From UBA10438 sp044238605 (GTDB taxonomy: Bacteria > Bacteroidota > Ignavibacteria > Kapaibacteriales > Kapaibacteriaceae), in contig JBIICY010000005.1 in NCBI GenBank assembly GCA_044238605.1, forward strand, positions 62,001 to 126,000: a DNA stretch of 64,000 nt. Direction: 5' to 3'. The first letter of the stretch is position 1. Each line of letters begins with the position of its first letter. The notes below the pieces were generated by a model. It ran no database searches. It was not told the origin of the DNA and saw only the letters and a program-made list of their open reading frames with translations. The translations under genes and the position numbers were made by a program. Of the stretch, positions 42,382-51,409 are shown in pieces.

Positions 42382-43724
42382 GAATTGTCCTCACGATATG
42401 GACGCTAACGGCAATTGCGTTGCTCACTGCATGCAGTGGATCGGATCCGATTGCGCCGGATGCGCAAAAGGCAACAATTCGTTTCTATAACGGCAATACA
42501 GCAGCAGCAAGAGTGGAGATCAACAATAGTGAAGTCTTCACCAATCAGTTGTCCGGTGCTGTAACTGGACGCACGGCGATTGAGCCAACAACAGACAGCG
42601 TCGAGATACGGGCATTTGATGTTGCAACCAACGCTATCGTTGCGAGAAGAAGAACAACACTTAAGCCTGTGAACTACAGTCTTGTACTGTTCCCTTCAAC
42701 CTCGGTGTTCAATTGCGTTCGGCGTCCGGAAGAATGTGTGCTTCACGAAGATGCCTCAGCGCCCCCTACCGGGCGCGCGCGTATCCGGGTAATCAATGCC
42801 ACCAAGGACGGCGCGGAGCTGTCGTTGAAGATCGACGGGATGGAGGTTCTGCCAAACTCGCAGCTTGGCGTTTGTACGATATCGAATGTTGTAGACATCG
42901 AAGCGGGCGAGCATAACGTAGTATTGCTCCGCACAACAAACGAGCAGTATGAAGCGGCGTACAGGAATCTTACCCTGAAGGCCGGTGTGTCATATTCTCT
43001 TTTGCTCACGGGATCACTTTCGTACGACGATTCATACCCATTCAATGCTCGACTCTATTCAGACGATGAAGCAACGTCCGAAACGTCAGACCTGTTGATA
43101 CCTCCCGACGTTGGTCGGTATCAGATCGTCAATGCAGTAGCCGGACTAAAAGCATTCGAAGCAAGGTTAGACGGCGTTGCAAAACCACAGACGGCAAGCA
43201 TCCCGTTTTCGGAGTCATCCGGATATATAGATCTGGAGATCGGCACTCACACGACGGGTGTGTTTGTCAACGGCACGCCCCTCATTCAGGAAACGCGCAC
43301 CACAACAACGCTTCGCTCACGAAAGACACTCTTTGTTACGGGGTCAATGGTCCCGCCAAACATAGCAGGCATTGAAGTTGTAGATCTTGTTCAGCCCCTT
43401 TCCCTCAACACTGCCACCGTTCGCGTGATGCACCTGGCGCCGGATGTACCGGCACTGGATTTCTACCGCATTGTCAACGGCGTAGAAGTGATCATTGACG
43501 GCTGTGCGCTTATGGAGTTTCGTCAGACAACGTCAACAGCCAACGGCAAGCTGCAGTTTACAGAACTCCCTGCCGGACAAGTCACAATTCTTGCGAAGAA
43601 GGCAAACACACAGACCGTTGTTCTTGCACCAACGCCGGTAACGCTAGCGCCCGGCGAAGTCTCTACCCTTTGGTTAGGGGGCCCAGGTGGCGCGCCAAAA
43701 CTGTACCACGTGAAACACAACTAA
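42378..43724 (+). CDS. DUF4397 lipoprotein inserted between the two mutase genes
   Basis: A 448-aa lipoprotein. The lipobox LLTAC (Cys near residue 14) follows MRIVLTIWTLTAIA. The mature part has repeated beta-sandwich modules of DUF4397 type: TIRFYNGNTAAARVEINN (about 32), RIRVINATKDGAELSLKIDG (about 133), YQIVNAVAGLKAFEARLDG (about 245) and VRVMHLAPDVPALDFYRI (about 350). DUF4397 occurs in cell-surface proteins of many bacteria with no known enzyme role. Its ATG overlaps the upstream mutase gene and the next mutase gene starts seven bases after its stop, so it belongs to one operon with a cytoplasmic enzyme. That makes its position odd. It is intact, with no frameshift. Confidence 0.83.
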   Translation: MRIVLTIWTLTAIALLTACSGSDPIAPDAQKATIRFYNGNTAAARVEINNSEVFTNQLSGAVTGRTAIEPTTDSVEIRAFDVATNAIVARRRTTLKPVNYSLVLFPSTSVFNCVRRPEECVLHEDASAPPTGRARIRVINATKDGAELSLKIDGMEVLPNSQLGVCTISNVVDIEAGEHNVVLLRTTNEQYEAAYRNLTLKAGVSYSLLLTGSLSYDDSYPFNARLYSDDEATSETSDLLIPPDVGRYQIVNAVAGLKAFEARLDGVAKPQTASIPFSESSGYIDLEIGTHTTGVFVNGTPLIQETRTTTTLRSRKTLFVTGSMVPPNIAGIEVVDLVQPLSLNTATVRVMHLAPDVPALDFYRIVNGVEVIIDGCALMEFRQTTSTANGKLQFTELPAGQVTILAKKANTQTVVLAPTPVTLAPGEVSTLWLGGPGGAPKLYHVKHN

Positions 43725-43731
43725 CATCACC

Positions 43732-45723
43732 ATGACATCAGAGCAGACCCAGACAGATGTAGCGATAGCCGCCTTAGAGCAGCGCGCTGCTGAACTCGAA
43801 GCAAAACTTCATCATGAGGTGCGAACACTGCTTGCCTCCTGGGAAGAAAAGAAAGCAGCATATCAGGGCGAGCACTATACGTACGTTGTTCGCGGCAAAG
43901 AAATCAAGGTGAAGAACCACACCGAATCGTTAGCGCACACGCGCGTGCCAAAGATCTCGCTTCCGAAGTTCTCGGATTGGGGAGAGATCGTACGCTGGTG
44001 CATGCAGGAAAACGTCCCGGGTGAGTTTCCGTACACGGCTGGTGTGTATCCATTCAAGCGGACGAATGAAGATCCAACGCGCATGTTCGCCGGAGAGGGC
44101 GGACCCGAAAGGACGAACAAACGTTTTCACTACCTGTCGCTGGGAATGCCCGCAGCACGTCTGTCAACAGCATTCGATAGCGTTACACTCTATGGCGAGG
44201 ATCCAGACTACCGTCCAGATATCTACGGAAAGATCGGCAACTCGGGAGTGAGCATTGCTTCCCTTGATGATGCCAAGAAACTCTACTCTGGATTTGATCT
44301 CTGCGCGCCAACAACATCGGTATCGATGACGATTAATGGTCCGGCTCCAATGCTACTCGCATTCTTCATGAATGCAGCGATCGATCAGGAGTGCGAAAAA
44401 GTGATTCGCGAGCGCGGACTGGAGAACGACGTAGAAGCCAAGATCGATCAGATCTATGCAGCAAAGGGGCTCTCCCGCCCTGTGTATCGTCATGGCGACG
44501 GCTCCACAGACCTTCCCGAGGGCAACACGGGTCTTGGCCTTATGCTCTTGGGAGTTACTGGCGATCAGGTGCTTGATGCAGAAACCTATGCGGCGTGCAA
44601 ACAGCGCGCACTGCAGAACGTGCGCGGAACAGTGCAGGCAGACATTCTTAAGGAAGACCAGGCACAGAACACGTGCATTTTCTCGACAGAGTTTGCCCTT
44701 CGAATGATGGGCGATGTACAGAAGTACTTCATCGATGAAAAGGTTCGAAACTTCTATTCAGTTTCGATCTCGGGATATCACATCGCAGAAGCCGGTGCTA
44801 ACCCAATCACACAGCTTGCGTTCACACTTGCAAACGGGTTCACATACGTAGAGTATTACCTCTCACGGGGTATGCACATTGACGACTTTGCACCGAATCT
44901 CTCGTTCTTCTTCTCTAACGGCGTAGACCCGGAATACTCGGTTATCGGACGCGTTGCTCGGAAAATCTGGGCCAAGGCCATGAAGCACAAGTACAGCGGC
45001 AACGAGCGCTCGCAGATGCTGAAGTACCACATTCAAACGTCGGGGCGTTCACTACACGCACAAGAGATCGACTTTAACGATATCCGCACGTCGCTGCAGG
45101 CGCTCTACGCCATCTATGATAACTGCAACTCGTTGCACACCAACGCCTATGATGAGGCCATCACAACACCTACGGAAGAGAGTGTTCGCAGAGCAGTGGC
45201 AATTCAGCTGATCATCAACCGAGAGCTGGGTCTTGCGAAGAACGAGAATCCAATCCAGGGGTCGTTTATCATCGAAGAACTCACAGACCTTGTTGAAGAA
45301 GCCGTCTACATGGAGTTCCGTCGCATCACGGATCGTGGTGGCGTATTGGGCGCAATGGAGAACATGTATCAGCGAAACAAAATCCAGGAAGAGTCGCTGT
45401 ACTACGAAACACTCAAGCACACCGGCGAATATCCAATCGTTGGCGTGAATACCTTCCTGAGCTCAAAAGGTAGTCCGACCGTTATCCCCGCAGAGGTTAT
45501 CAGGTCTACCACCGACGAAAAAGAACAGCAGATCAACAACGCTCACGCTGTTCAATCCCGCAGCGGAGAAGCCACACCGCAGGCTCTTGATGCGCTGCGT
45601 CAGACGGCCATCCAAAATGGCAACATCTTTGAGGCGCTTATGGAGGCCGCCAAAGTGTGCTCGCTTGGACAGATGACGAACGCGCTCTATGATGTAGGCG
45701 GACAGTACCGCAGGAACATGTAG
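43732..45723 (+). CDS. icmF: IcmF-type C-terminal half: isobutyryl-CoA mutase catalytic subunit
   Basis: A 663-aa mutase subunit corresponding to the C-terminal half of IcmF. An N-terminal helical linker is followed by the acyl-CoA-binding barrel (FPYTAGVYPFKR, NGPAPMLLAFFMNAAIDQ, NPITQLAFTLANGFTYVEYYL in pieces). The residues that set substrate choice in this family are Phe119 (in RMFAGE) and Gln312 (in DQAQNTCIF). These match isobutyryl-CoA mutases (Phe/Gln) rather than methylmalonyl-CoA mutase (Tyr/Arg). With the B12/GTPase subunit the predicted reaction is isobutyryl-CoA to n-butyryl-CoA. The two halves total 1129 residues, close to fused IcmF. The gene begins seven bases after the lipoprotein gene. 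Confidence 0.88.
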   Translation: MTSEQTQTDVAIAALEQRAAELEAKLHHEVRTLLASWEEKKAAYQGEHYTYVVRGKEIKVKNHTESLAHTRVPKISLPKFSDWGEIVRWCMQENVPGEFPYTAGVYPFKRTNEDPTRMFAGEGGPERTNKRFHYLSLGMPAARLSTAFDSVTLYGEDPDYRPDIYGKIGNSGVSIASLDDAKKLYSGFDLCAPTTSVSMTINGPAPMLLAFFMNAAIDQECEKVIRERGLENDVEAKIDQIYAAKGLSRPVYRHGDGSTDLPEGNTGLGLMLLGVTGDQVLDAETYAACKQRALQNVRGTVQADILKEDQAQNTCIFSTEFALRMMGDVQKYFIDEKVRNFYSVSISGYHIAEAGANPITQLAFTLANGFTYVEYYLSRGMHIDDFAPNLSFFFSNGVDPEYSVIGRVARKIWAKAMKHKYSGNERSQMLKYHIQTSGRSLHAQEIDFNDIRTSLQALYAIYDNCNSLHTNAYDEAITTPTEESVRRAVAIQLIINRELGLAKNENPIQGSFIIEELTDLVEEAVYMEFRRITDRGGVLGAMENMYQRNKIQEESLYYETLKHTGEYPIVGVNTFLSSKGSPTVIPAEVIRSTTDEKEQQINNAHAVQSRSGEATPQALDALRQTAIQNGNIFEALMEAAKVCSLGQMTNALYDVGGQYRRNM

Positions 45724-45735
45724 GCCAAGGGGCTT

Positions 45736-46674
45736 ATGGTTACGCTCGAAGACATACGCGCAGCGCACCAGCGTATACATCCGTATGTGCATCAAACACC
45801 TGTGCTTACATCCCAGGCCATCAACCGCATGGTTGGTGCACAGCTGAGTTTTAAATGCGAGAACCTACAGAAGGTTGGTGCGTTTAAGGCCCGCGGAGCA
45901 CTGAACGCAGTTCTTCAGCTGGATGCTCCTGCTGCCAGCCGAGGGGTTGTGACGCATTCAAGCGGAAACCACGCACAGGCACTGGCATATGCGGCCGGCC
46001 TGCGCAGCATTCCCTGCACAATCGTGATGCCCCGCAATGCACCCAGTGTGAAGCAGCAAGCCGTGCGCGAGTACGGCGCAGAGGTAGTTCTCTGCGAACC
46101 CACGCTGGCTTCGCGCCTTGAAACCATGGAGCAGATCGTGCAGAGTACAGGAGCACATCCTGTTCCACCCTACAATGACGAGCGGGTTATCGCCGGACAA
46201 GGCACAGTTGCCCTTGAGCTCTTGGAGCAGGTGGCGCAGCTAGACGTTGTAATGGCTCCTGTAGGCGGCGGTGGGCTCATGAGTGGAATAGCAACAGCCG
46301 TCCATGCTGTTAACCCCGTGGTTCGAGTGATCGGCGCAGAGCCAGAGATCGCTTCAGACGCGCAGGTGTCCATGCAAACGGGTGTGCTCCAGCCCCCTGC
46401 CAATGCCCTGACCATTGCCGACGGACTTCGCACGGGACTGGGAGAGATTACATTTTCCCACCTCCAAGCCGCGAATGTGGAGATCTTCACTGCATCCGAA
46501 GAAGCAATTCGCGAGGCAACCTACCGCATCATGGAACGCATCAAGGTAGTGATTGAGCCCAGTGCGGCGGTAACGCTTGCTGTGCTGCTGGAAAACCCCG
46601 GACTTGTGCGCGGATCTACCGTGGGGATCGTCTTGTGCGGCGGTAACATCGATATCCGCCGATTACCTATCTAA
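45736..46674 (+). CDS. Threonine dehydratase/serine racemase-family PLP enzyme
   Basis: A 312-aa fold-type II PLP enzyme. The PLP lysine is in KVGAFKARGA (Lys near residue 52), the substrate-Asn/Ser loop SSGNHAQALA follows near 75, and the phosphate-binding glycine loop APVGGGGLMSG lies near 176. The chain lacks the ACT regulatory domain of biosynthetic IlvA (about 500 aa), so it resembles catabolic threonine dehydratases and serine racemases. Threonine deamination would give 2-oxobutyrate, which fits beside branched-chain metabolism. Its ATG lies 12 bases after the mutase stop, with AAGGGG upstream, so it is probably in the same operon. Confidence 0.85.
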   Translation: MVTLEDIRAAHQRIHPYVHQTPVLTSQAINRMVGAQLSFKCENLQKVGAFKARGALNAVLQLDAPAASRGVVTHSSGNHAQALAYAAGLRSIPCTIVMPRNAPSVKQQAVREYGAEVVLCEPTLASRLETMEQIVQSTGAHPVPPYNDERVIAGQGTVALELLEQVAQLDVVMAPVGGGGLMSGIATAVHAVNPVVRVIGAEPEIASDAQVSMQTGVLQPPANALTIADGLRTGLGEITFSHLQAANVEIFTASEEAIREATYRIMERIKVVIEPSAAVTLAVLLENPGLVRGSTVGIVLCGGNIDIRRLPI

Positions 46675-46701
46675 CACACCCTAGAACAGGCTGATTTTCC
46701 G

Positions 46702-46709
46702 TAGTTTTG
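46702..46709 (+). promoter_or_regulatory. Candidate -7 box for gatB
   Basis: TAGTTTTG, exact TAnnTTTG, ends 28 bases before the gatB ATG. Shares CCGTAGTTTTG with the box upstream of the mutase operon. Confidence 0.45.
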
Positions 46710-46737
46710 ACGTCCTTTGGACACGTACGGACACTTC

Positions 46738-48192
46738 ATGCACTCGGGCTACGAAGCAATCATCGGATTAGAAGTTCACGCGCAGCTTACAACTGCGTCG
46801 AAGGCCTTTTGCTCTTGTCCTACCGAGTACGGCGCGCAGCCGAACGTAAATGTCTGTCCGATATGCCTTGGCCATCCCGGCACACTGCCTGTTCTCAACG
46901 AAAACCTTGTTGCTTTTGCCGTCAAAATGGGACTGGCCACAAACTGTAGTATTCGCGAGAGATCTACCTTTTCCCGCAAGAACTACTACTACCCGGATCT
47001 TCCGAAGGGATATCAGATAACCCAGTTTGCAGACCCTATCTGCTACGATGGGCATGTGGAGATCGAGACAGAGACTGGCGTGAAGCAGATCGGCATTACT
47101 CGCATTCACATGGAGGAGGACTCCGGAAAGAGCATTCACGACCTAGATATCGACACCCTTGTGGATCTTAACCGTGCGGGAGTGCCCCTTATCGAGATCG
47201 TGAGCGAACCAGACATCCGCACGCCGCAGGAAGCATACCTGTACCTGCAGCAGATGCGTCAGATCCTGGTCTATCTCGGCATTTGCGACGGCAACCTTGA
47301 AGAAGGCAGCATGCGCTGCGATGCAAATATCTCCGTGCGTCCGGTTGGACAGGAACGCTTTGGAACCAAGCGCGAGGTAAAGAACCTTAACTCCTTCAGG
47401 AACGTTGAGAAGGCCATAGAATACGAGATCAACTCCCAGATAGCTACCCTTGAAGGGGGCGGATCGATATCGCAGCAAACCCTGATGTGGGATGCCGGCA
47501 ACGGTCAGACCAAGGTTATGAGGTCAAAGGAACAGGCACATGACTACCGGTATTTTCCCGAGCCGGATCTTGGTCCGGTTGTAGTATCTGCTGGATGGCT
47601 GGAAGAAGTCCGCGCCGAGTTGCCAGAGTTGGCCCTTGCCAAAAAACGCAGGTTCGTCGTTGAATACGGCCTGCCGGTATACGACGCTGCGATCCTTGTT
47701 GATGAGGCATCGGTAGCATCGTATTACGAAGCCACGAGTGGCGCACTGAAAGCCCCTTCCCAGGAAACATGGAAGCTGGTGAGTAACTGGATCATGACGG
47801 AGCTTCTGCGAATTCGCGGCGAGAAGAAGTGTGAAATCCATGAAGTGGGTGTTACCCCACAGCAGTTGGCGTCGTTGATCGATGTGATTGCCGATGGAAC
47901 GATCAGCAGCAAGACGGCAAAGGAACTCTTTCCAGACATGCTCGGCAGCAATAAGCTTGCTGCGGAGTTTATCGAGGAACGGGGCCTGCGTCAAGTCTCT
48001 GATGTATCGGTTCTTAAGGCGATGGTTGAAGACGTGATACGCACAAATCCAGATAACCTGAAGAAGTACCGCGAGGGTAAGACCAACCTGCTTGGATTCT
48101 TTGTGGGACAGGTGCTAAAGGCCTCTGGAGGGTCTGCTAACCCATCCATTGTAACCGAACTCATGAAGGGGGCTCTGGATGCAGCTGAGTAA
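46738..48192 (+). CDS. gatB: Aspartyl/glutamyl-tRNA(Asn/Gln) amidotransferase subunit B
   Basis: GatB (484 aa) is the tRNA-binding kinase subunit of the GatCAB complex that converts mischarged Glu-tRNA(Gln) or Asp-tRNA(Asn) to the amide. Landmarks: IIGLEVHAQL (about 9-18), CPICLGHPGTLPVLN, SRKNYYYPDLPKGYQI, RIHMEEDSGK and GSMRCDANISVRP. The C-terminal YqeY-like helical domain ends with GQVLKASGGSANP. Length is typical (about 475-485). ATG 46738 is preferred over an upstream in-frame TTG at 46717. GatA and GatC are not nearby. It interrupts the metabolic block only by position. Confidence 0.95.
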   Translation: MHSGYEAIIGLEVHAQLTTASKAFCSCPTEYGAQPNVNVCPICLGHPGTLPVLNENLVAFAVKMGLATNCSIRERSTFSRKNYYYPDLPKGYQITQFADPICYDGHVEIETETGVKQIGITRIHMEEDSGKSIHDLDIDTLVDLNRAGVPLIEIVSEPDIRTPQEAYLYLQQMRQILVYLGICDGNLEEGSMRCDANISVRPVGQERFGTKREVKNLNSFRNVEKAIEYEINSQIATLEGGGSISQQTLMWDAGNGQTKVMRSKEQAHDYRYFPEPDLGPVVVSAGWLEEVRAELPELALAKKRRFVVEYGLPVYDAAILVDEASVASYYEATSGALKAPSQETWKLVSNWIMTELLRIRGEKKCEIHEVGVTPQQLASLIDVIADGTISSKTAKELFPDMLGSNKLAAEFIEERGLRQVSDVSVLKAMVEDVIRTNPDNLKKYREGKTNLLGFFVGQVLKASGGSANPSIVTELMKGALDAAE

Positions 48193-48219
48193 TGATCAAC
48201 CAATAGAGCGAGGTGCGTA

Positions 48220-49149
48220 ATGCCGATCACACCTACAAAAACGATCTGGAAGAACGGGACGTTTATCCCGTTTGAGAAAGCAACGATTCACGTGTTGTCT
48301 CATGTGGTGCACTACGGCTCCTCGTGGTTTGAGGGCATCCGCTGCTATGATACCGATAACGGCCCGGCGATATTCCGTCTGCCAGAGCACATGCGCAGAC
48401 TACACCATTCGCTGAAGGTGTACCGTTCGCAGCTGCCATTCTCGGTGGATGAGCTCTCGGAAGCTGCCGTTGATCTTGTAAAACGCAACAAACTCGGTCG
48501 CTGCTACATACGTCCGTTTGCCCTGCGCGGCTTCGGAGATATGGGAGTCTACGGCCTGCGGTGTCCGCTCGATGTCTACATCGCAGCATGGGAATGGGGC
48601 GCCTACCTTGGGGATGACGCCGCCTCGAACGGCGTGGATGTTTGTGTGTCTTCGTGGGACCGCATTACCCCCAATTCAATGCCTTCCCTAGCAAAGGCTG
48701 GCGGTAATTACATGAACTCTCAGCTTGTAAAGATGGAAGCCGTAGAAAACGGCTATGCAGAAGGAATCTGTCTGGACTCGTATGGCAACGTTGCCGAAGG
48801 CTCGGGAGAGAATGTCTTTCTGGTTGTTGATAATGAACTTGTGACGCCCCCTGCCGCAACCTCGCTGCTTCCGGGTATCACCCGCGATACCGTGATCACG
48901 TTAGCAACGGAGTTGGGCATCAACGTGCGCGAACAAAACATCCCTCGGGCGATGATGTACGTGGCCGACGAAATGTTCCTCACCGGAACAGCCAGTGAGA
49001 TAGCGCCTGTTACATCGGTAGACCGAATTGCCGTTGGACGTGGAAAGGTTGGACCAATGACCCGAGCACTTCAGCAGGCATTTCATAACATCACCGTGTC
49101 GGGAGAAGACCCGTACGGATGGCTCACCTTTGTAAAGAAGAGCCGCTAA
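48220..49149 (+). CDS. ilvE: Branched-chain amino acid aminotransferase
   Basis: A 309-aa fold-type IV PLP aminotransferase that interconverts valine, leucine and isoleucine with their 2-oxo acids. HYGSSWFEGIRCYDT (about 33-47), RLPEHMRRL, YIRPFALRG, the PLP-lysine region SLAKAGGNYMNSQL (near 158-171) and EGSGENVFLV are diagnostic of IlvE. ATG 48220 follows gatB by 27 bases. It is followed 37 bases later by the fused 2-oxoacid dehydrogenase E1, so it may feed 2-oxoisovalerate to it. Confidence 0.93.
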   Translation: MPITPTKTIWKNGTFIPFEKATIHVLSHVVHYGSSWFEGIRCYDTDNGPAIFRLPEHMRRLHHSLKVYRSQLPFSVDELSEAAVDLVKRNKLGRCYIRPFALRGFGDMGVYGLRCPLDVYIAAWEWGAYLGDDAASNGVDVCVSSWDRITPNSMPSLAKAGGNYMNSQLVKMEAVENGYAEGICLDSYGNVAEGSGENVFLVVDNELVTPPAATSLLPGITRDTVITLATELGINVREQNIPRAMMYVADEMFLTGTASEIAPVTSVDRIAVGRGKVGPMTRALQQAFHNITVSGEDPYGWLTFVKKSR

Positions 49150-49186
49150 CAACGAAATACTTAATCGACGAAATCAGGAGAGCACC

Positions 49187-51313
49187 ATGGCTAAGGCCAA
49201 GGCAAAAACACCACCAGCAAAGAATACAGCAACAGCGAAAGCCCCCGCCAATACCTCATCTGCAGCTGCAGTTGAGCTGTTTGATCTCAAGGGTATCAAA
49301 CCAGAGGTGCTGTTGGAATGGTATAAGACCCAGCATCTTGGACGCAGGCTCGATGAAAAGGCTGCGAACTATCTCAAGATGGCAAAGGGATGGTCGTACC
49401 ACGCGCCCTTTGCCGGGCACGACGGTATTCAGCTGGCGCTGGGCAAGGTGTTCCGTCCGGGCAAGGACTTCTTGTTCCCATACTACCGCGACATGCTCAC
49501 GTCTCTTGCAGCGGGCGTTACGGTAGAAGAGATCATCGCCAACGGTCTTTCTAAGGATGCAGACGTAGCCGGTGGCGGACGTCACATGAGCAACCACTTT
49601 GCCAAGATCTCGATCAACCTGCAGAACTCATCATCATGCACAGGAAACCACTCTCAGCAGGCAGTGGGAACGGCACGTTCGATTAGGAAGTTCAAGGGCG
49701 ACGAAGTAGTGTTCTGTTCCACCGGGGATAGCACAACATCAGAAGGGTACTACTACGAAGCAGTGAACGGAGCAGACCGCGAGAAACTTCCTGTTGTCTT
49801 CGTAATCCAAAACAACAAATACGGAATCTCTGTACCGCTGCATGAGCAGACGGCAAATCCTATTGTCGCAGAAAACTTCAGCGGCTTTACGAACCTAAAG
49901 ATCTTCTACTGCGACGGACGCAACCCGGTTGATTCCTACAACACCATGGTAGCAGCCCGCGATTATGCAGCGAGCGGCAAGGGGCCGGCAATGGTCCACG
50001 CAGACTGCGATCGTATTGGTTCGCACTCAAACTCAGATAACCACGAACTCTACCGCACAAAGGAAGACATCGAGGCCATGAAGGGCCGCGATCCGCTCCC
50101 TCGCATGCGTGCCTCGCTGATCGCGGCAGGGATTGCAACCGATGCCGAGCTCGCAGCCATCGAAGAAGCAAACAAGACAGCCATTTTCGCTGCAGCAGAT
50201 GCAGTAGAGCCCCTTCCAGACCCAGATCCTGCTTCATACACACAGTTTCTGCTTCCAGACGCTGTTGTGGGGTACAGTGACGATTCGGAAATCCGCTGCA
50301 CGCCAGCACCAGATGCACCGGTTGTTACCTTCCGTGAGGGCATCGTCAATGCCATGATGGAAGAGTTCCGCCGTAATCCGAGCACCTTCTTGTTCGGACA
50401 AGACGTTGCATCGCACAAGAAGCAGGGGATTTTCAATGTCTGTAAGGGCATGCTCGACGAGTTCGGCAACGACCGTGTGTTTAACGCCCCGATTGCTGAG
50501 GACTTTATCGTAGGTACAGCTAATGGCATGACGCGCTACCGCGATGATATCCGCGTGGTCGTAGAAGGTGCTGAGTTTGCAGACTACTTCTGGCCGGCTA
50601 TGGAGCAGCTGATCGAGTGTACGCACGATTACTGGCGTACGCGCGGACAGTTCTCCCCTGCAATGGTCATCCGCCTAGCATCAGGAGGGTATATCCAGGG
50701 TGGACTGTACCATTCTCAAAACCTTGAGGGAACATTTACAACCCTTCCAGGACTGCGTGTGGTGTGCCCGGCCTTTGCCGATGACGCCGTTGGACTTATG
50801 CGAAATGCAATTCGTTCGCGTGGCACCACGATGTACCTCGAGCCAAAATTCCTCTATAACTACCGTCCAACATCTGCGACGATGCCCTCAGAGGACTTCA
50901 TCATTCCATTTGGGAAGGCAAAGATCCGCAGAGCCGGATCCAGCCTAACCATCGTAACCTACGGCACGCCGGTGCACTGGAGTCTGCAGGCTGCCGAGCA
51001 ACTCGCCGCCGAGGGAATAGACGTAGAAGTTATCGACTTGCGTTCGCTAGCCCCTTGGGATAAGGACATGGTCTTTGAGAGCGTAAAGCGCACAGGTCGC
51101 TGTGTTGTAGTGCACGAGGACAAGAAGACGGGCGGATTCGGTGGAGAGATAGCATCTACTATCGGAGAAGAGCTGTTCAGGTATCTGGATGCCCCTGTGG
51201 CACGTATTGGATCGAAGGACACACCAGTAGGCTTTGCAAAAAGTCTTGAGCAAGCTATTCTTCTTAACGTAAACGACATCATTACATCGGTTCGGGCTAC
51301 AATGTCGTTCTGA
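49187..51313 (+). CDS. Fused branched-chain 2-oxoacid dehydrogenase E1 (alpha-beta)
   Basis: A 708-aa thiamine-diphosphate enzyme with E1-alpha and E1-beta in one chain. After a low-complexity Lys/Ala/Pro/Thr-rich N-terminus (about residues 1-26) comes the alpha part: HLGRRLDEKAANYL, AGHDGIQLALG and the ThDP motif beginning STGDSTTSEG (near 180), with Ser for the usual second Gly, through VIQNNKYG. The beta part begins VTFREGIVNAMMEEF (near 385), with GQDVASHKKQG and NAPIAEDFIVGTANGM. It would decarboxylate branched-chain 2-oxo acids and pass the acyl group to a lipoyl E2, which is not in the window. AGGAG (49176-49180) precedes ATG 49187. Confidence 0.9.
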   Translation: MAKAKAKTPPAKNTATAKAPANTSSAAAVELFDLKGIKPEVLLEWYKTQHLGRRLDEKAANYLKMAKGWSYHAPFAGHDGIQLALGKVFRPGKDFLFPYYRDMLTSLAAGVTVEEIIANGLSKDADVAGGGRHMSNHFAKISINLQNSSSCTGNHSQQAVGTARSIRKFKGDEVVFCSTGDSTTSEGYYYEAVNGADREKLPVVFVIQNNKYGISVPLHEQTANPIVAENFSGFTNLKIFYCDGRNPVDSYNTMVAARDYAASGKGPAMVHADCDRIGSHSNSDNHELYRTKEDIEAMKGRDPLPRMRASLIAAGIATDAELAAIEEANKTAIFAAADAVEPLPDPDPASYTQFLLPDAVVGYSDDSEIRCTPAPDAPVVTFREGIVNAMMEEFRRNPSTFLFGQDVASHKKQGIFNVCKGMLDEFGNDRVFNAPIAEDFIVGTANGMTRYRDDIRVVVEGAEFADYFWPAMEQLIECTHDYWRTRGQFSPAMVIRLASGGYIQGGLYHSQNLEGTFTTLPGLRVVCPAFADDAVGLMRNAIRSRGTTMYLEPKFLYNYRPTSATMPSEDFIIPFGKAKIRRAGSSLTIVTYGTPVHWSLQAAEQLAAEGIDVEVIDLRSLAPWDKDMVFESVKRTGRCVVVHEDKKTGGFGGEIASTIGEELFRYLDAPVARIGSKDTPVGFAKSLEQAILLNVNDIITSVRATMSF

Positions 51314-51409
51314 GATGTGTGAATAACCCACCCATTCTGGGTGTGGATATCGTCTGTAACCCCAATTATTGAGAAATGGTTACCCCATATTTGGGTGTTC
51401 ATATTTCTC
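51314..51409. other. Non-coding gap with small hairpins and DnaA-box-like 9-mers
   Basis: CACCCATTCTGGGTG (51329-51343) can form a 6-bp hairpin but has no T tract. CCCATATTTGGG (51384-51395) gives a weaker one. Two one-mismatch DnaA-box-like 9-mers are present: TGTGAATAA (51318-51326) and TGTGGATAT (51342-51350). Their role is unclear. Confidence 0.3.

Noticed and set aside
42378..43724. Frameshift or pseudogene between the icmF halves
   Set aside because: The lipoprotein gene is open from end to end, has a lipobox and DUF4397 repeats, and fits the operon spacing; it is a real gene.
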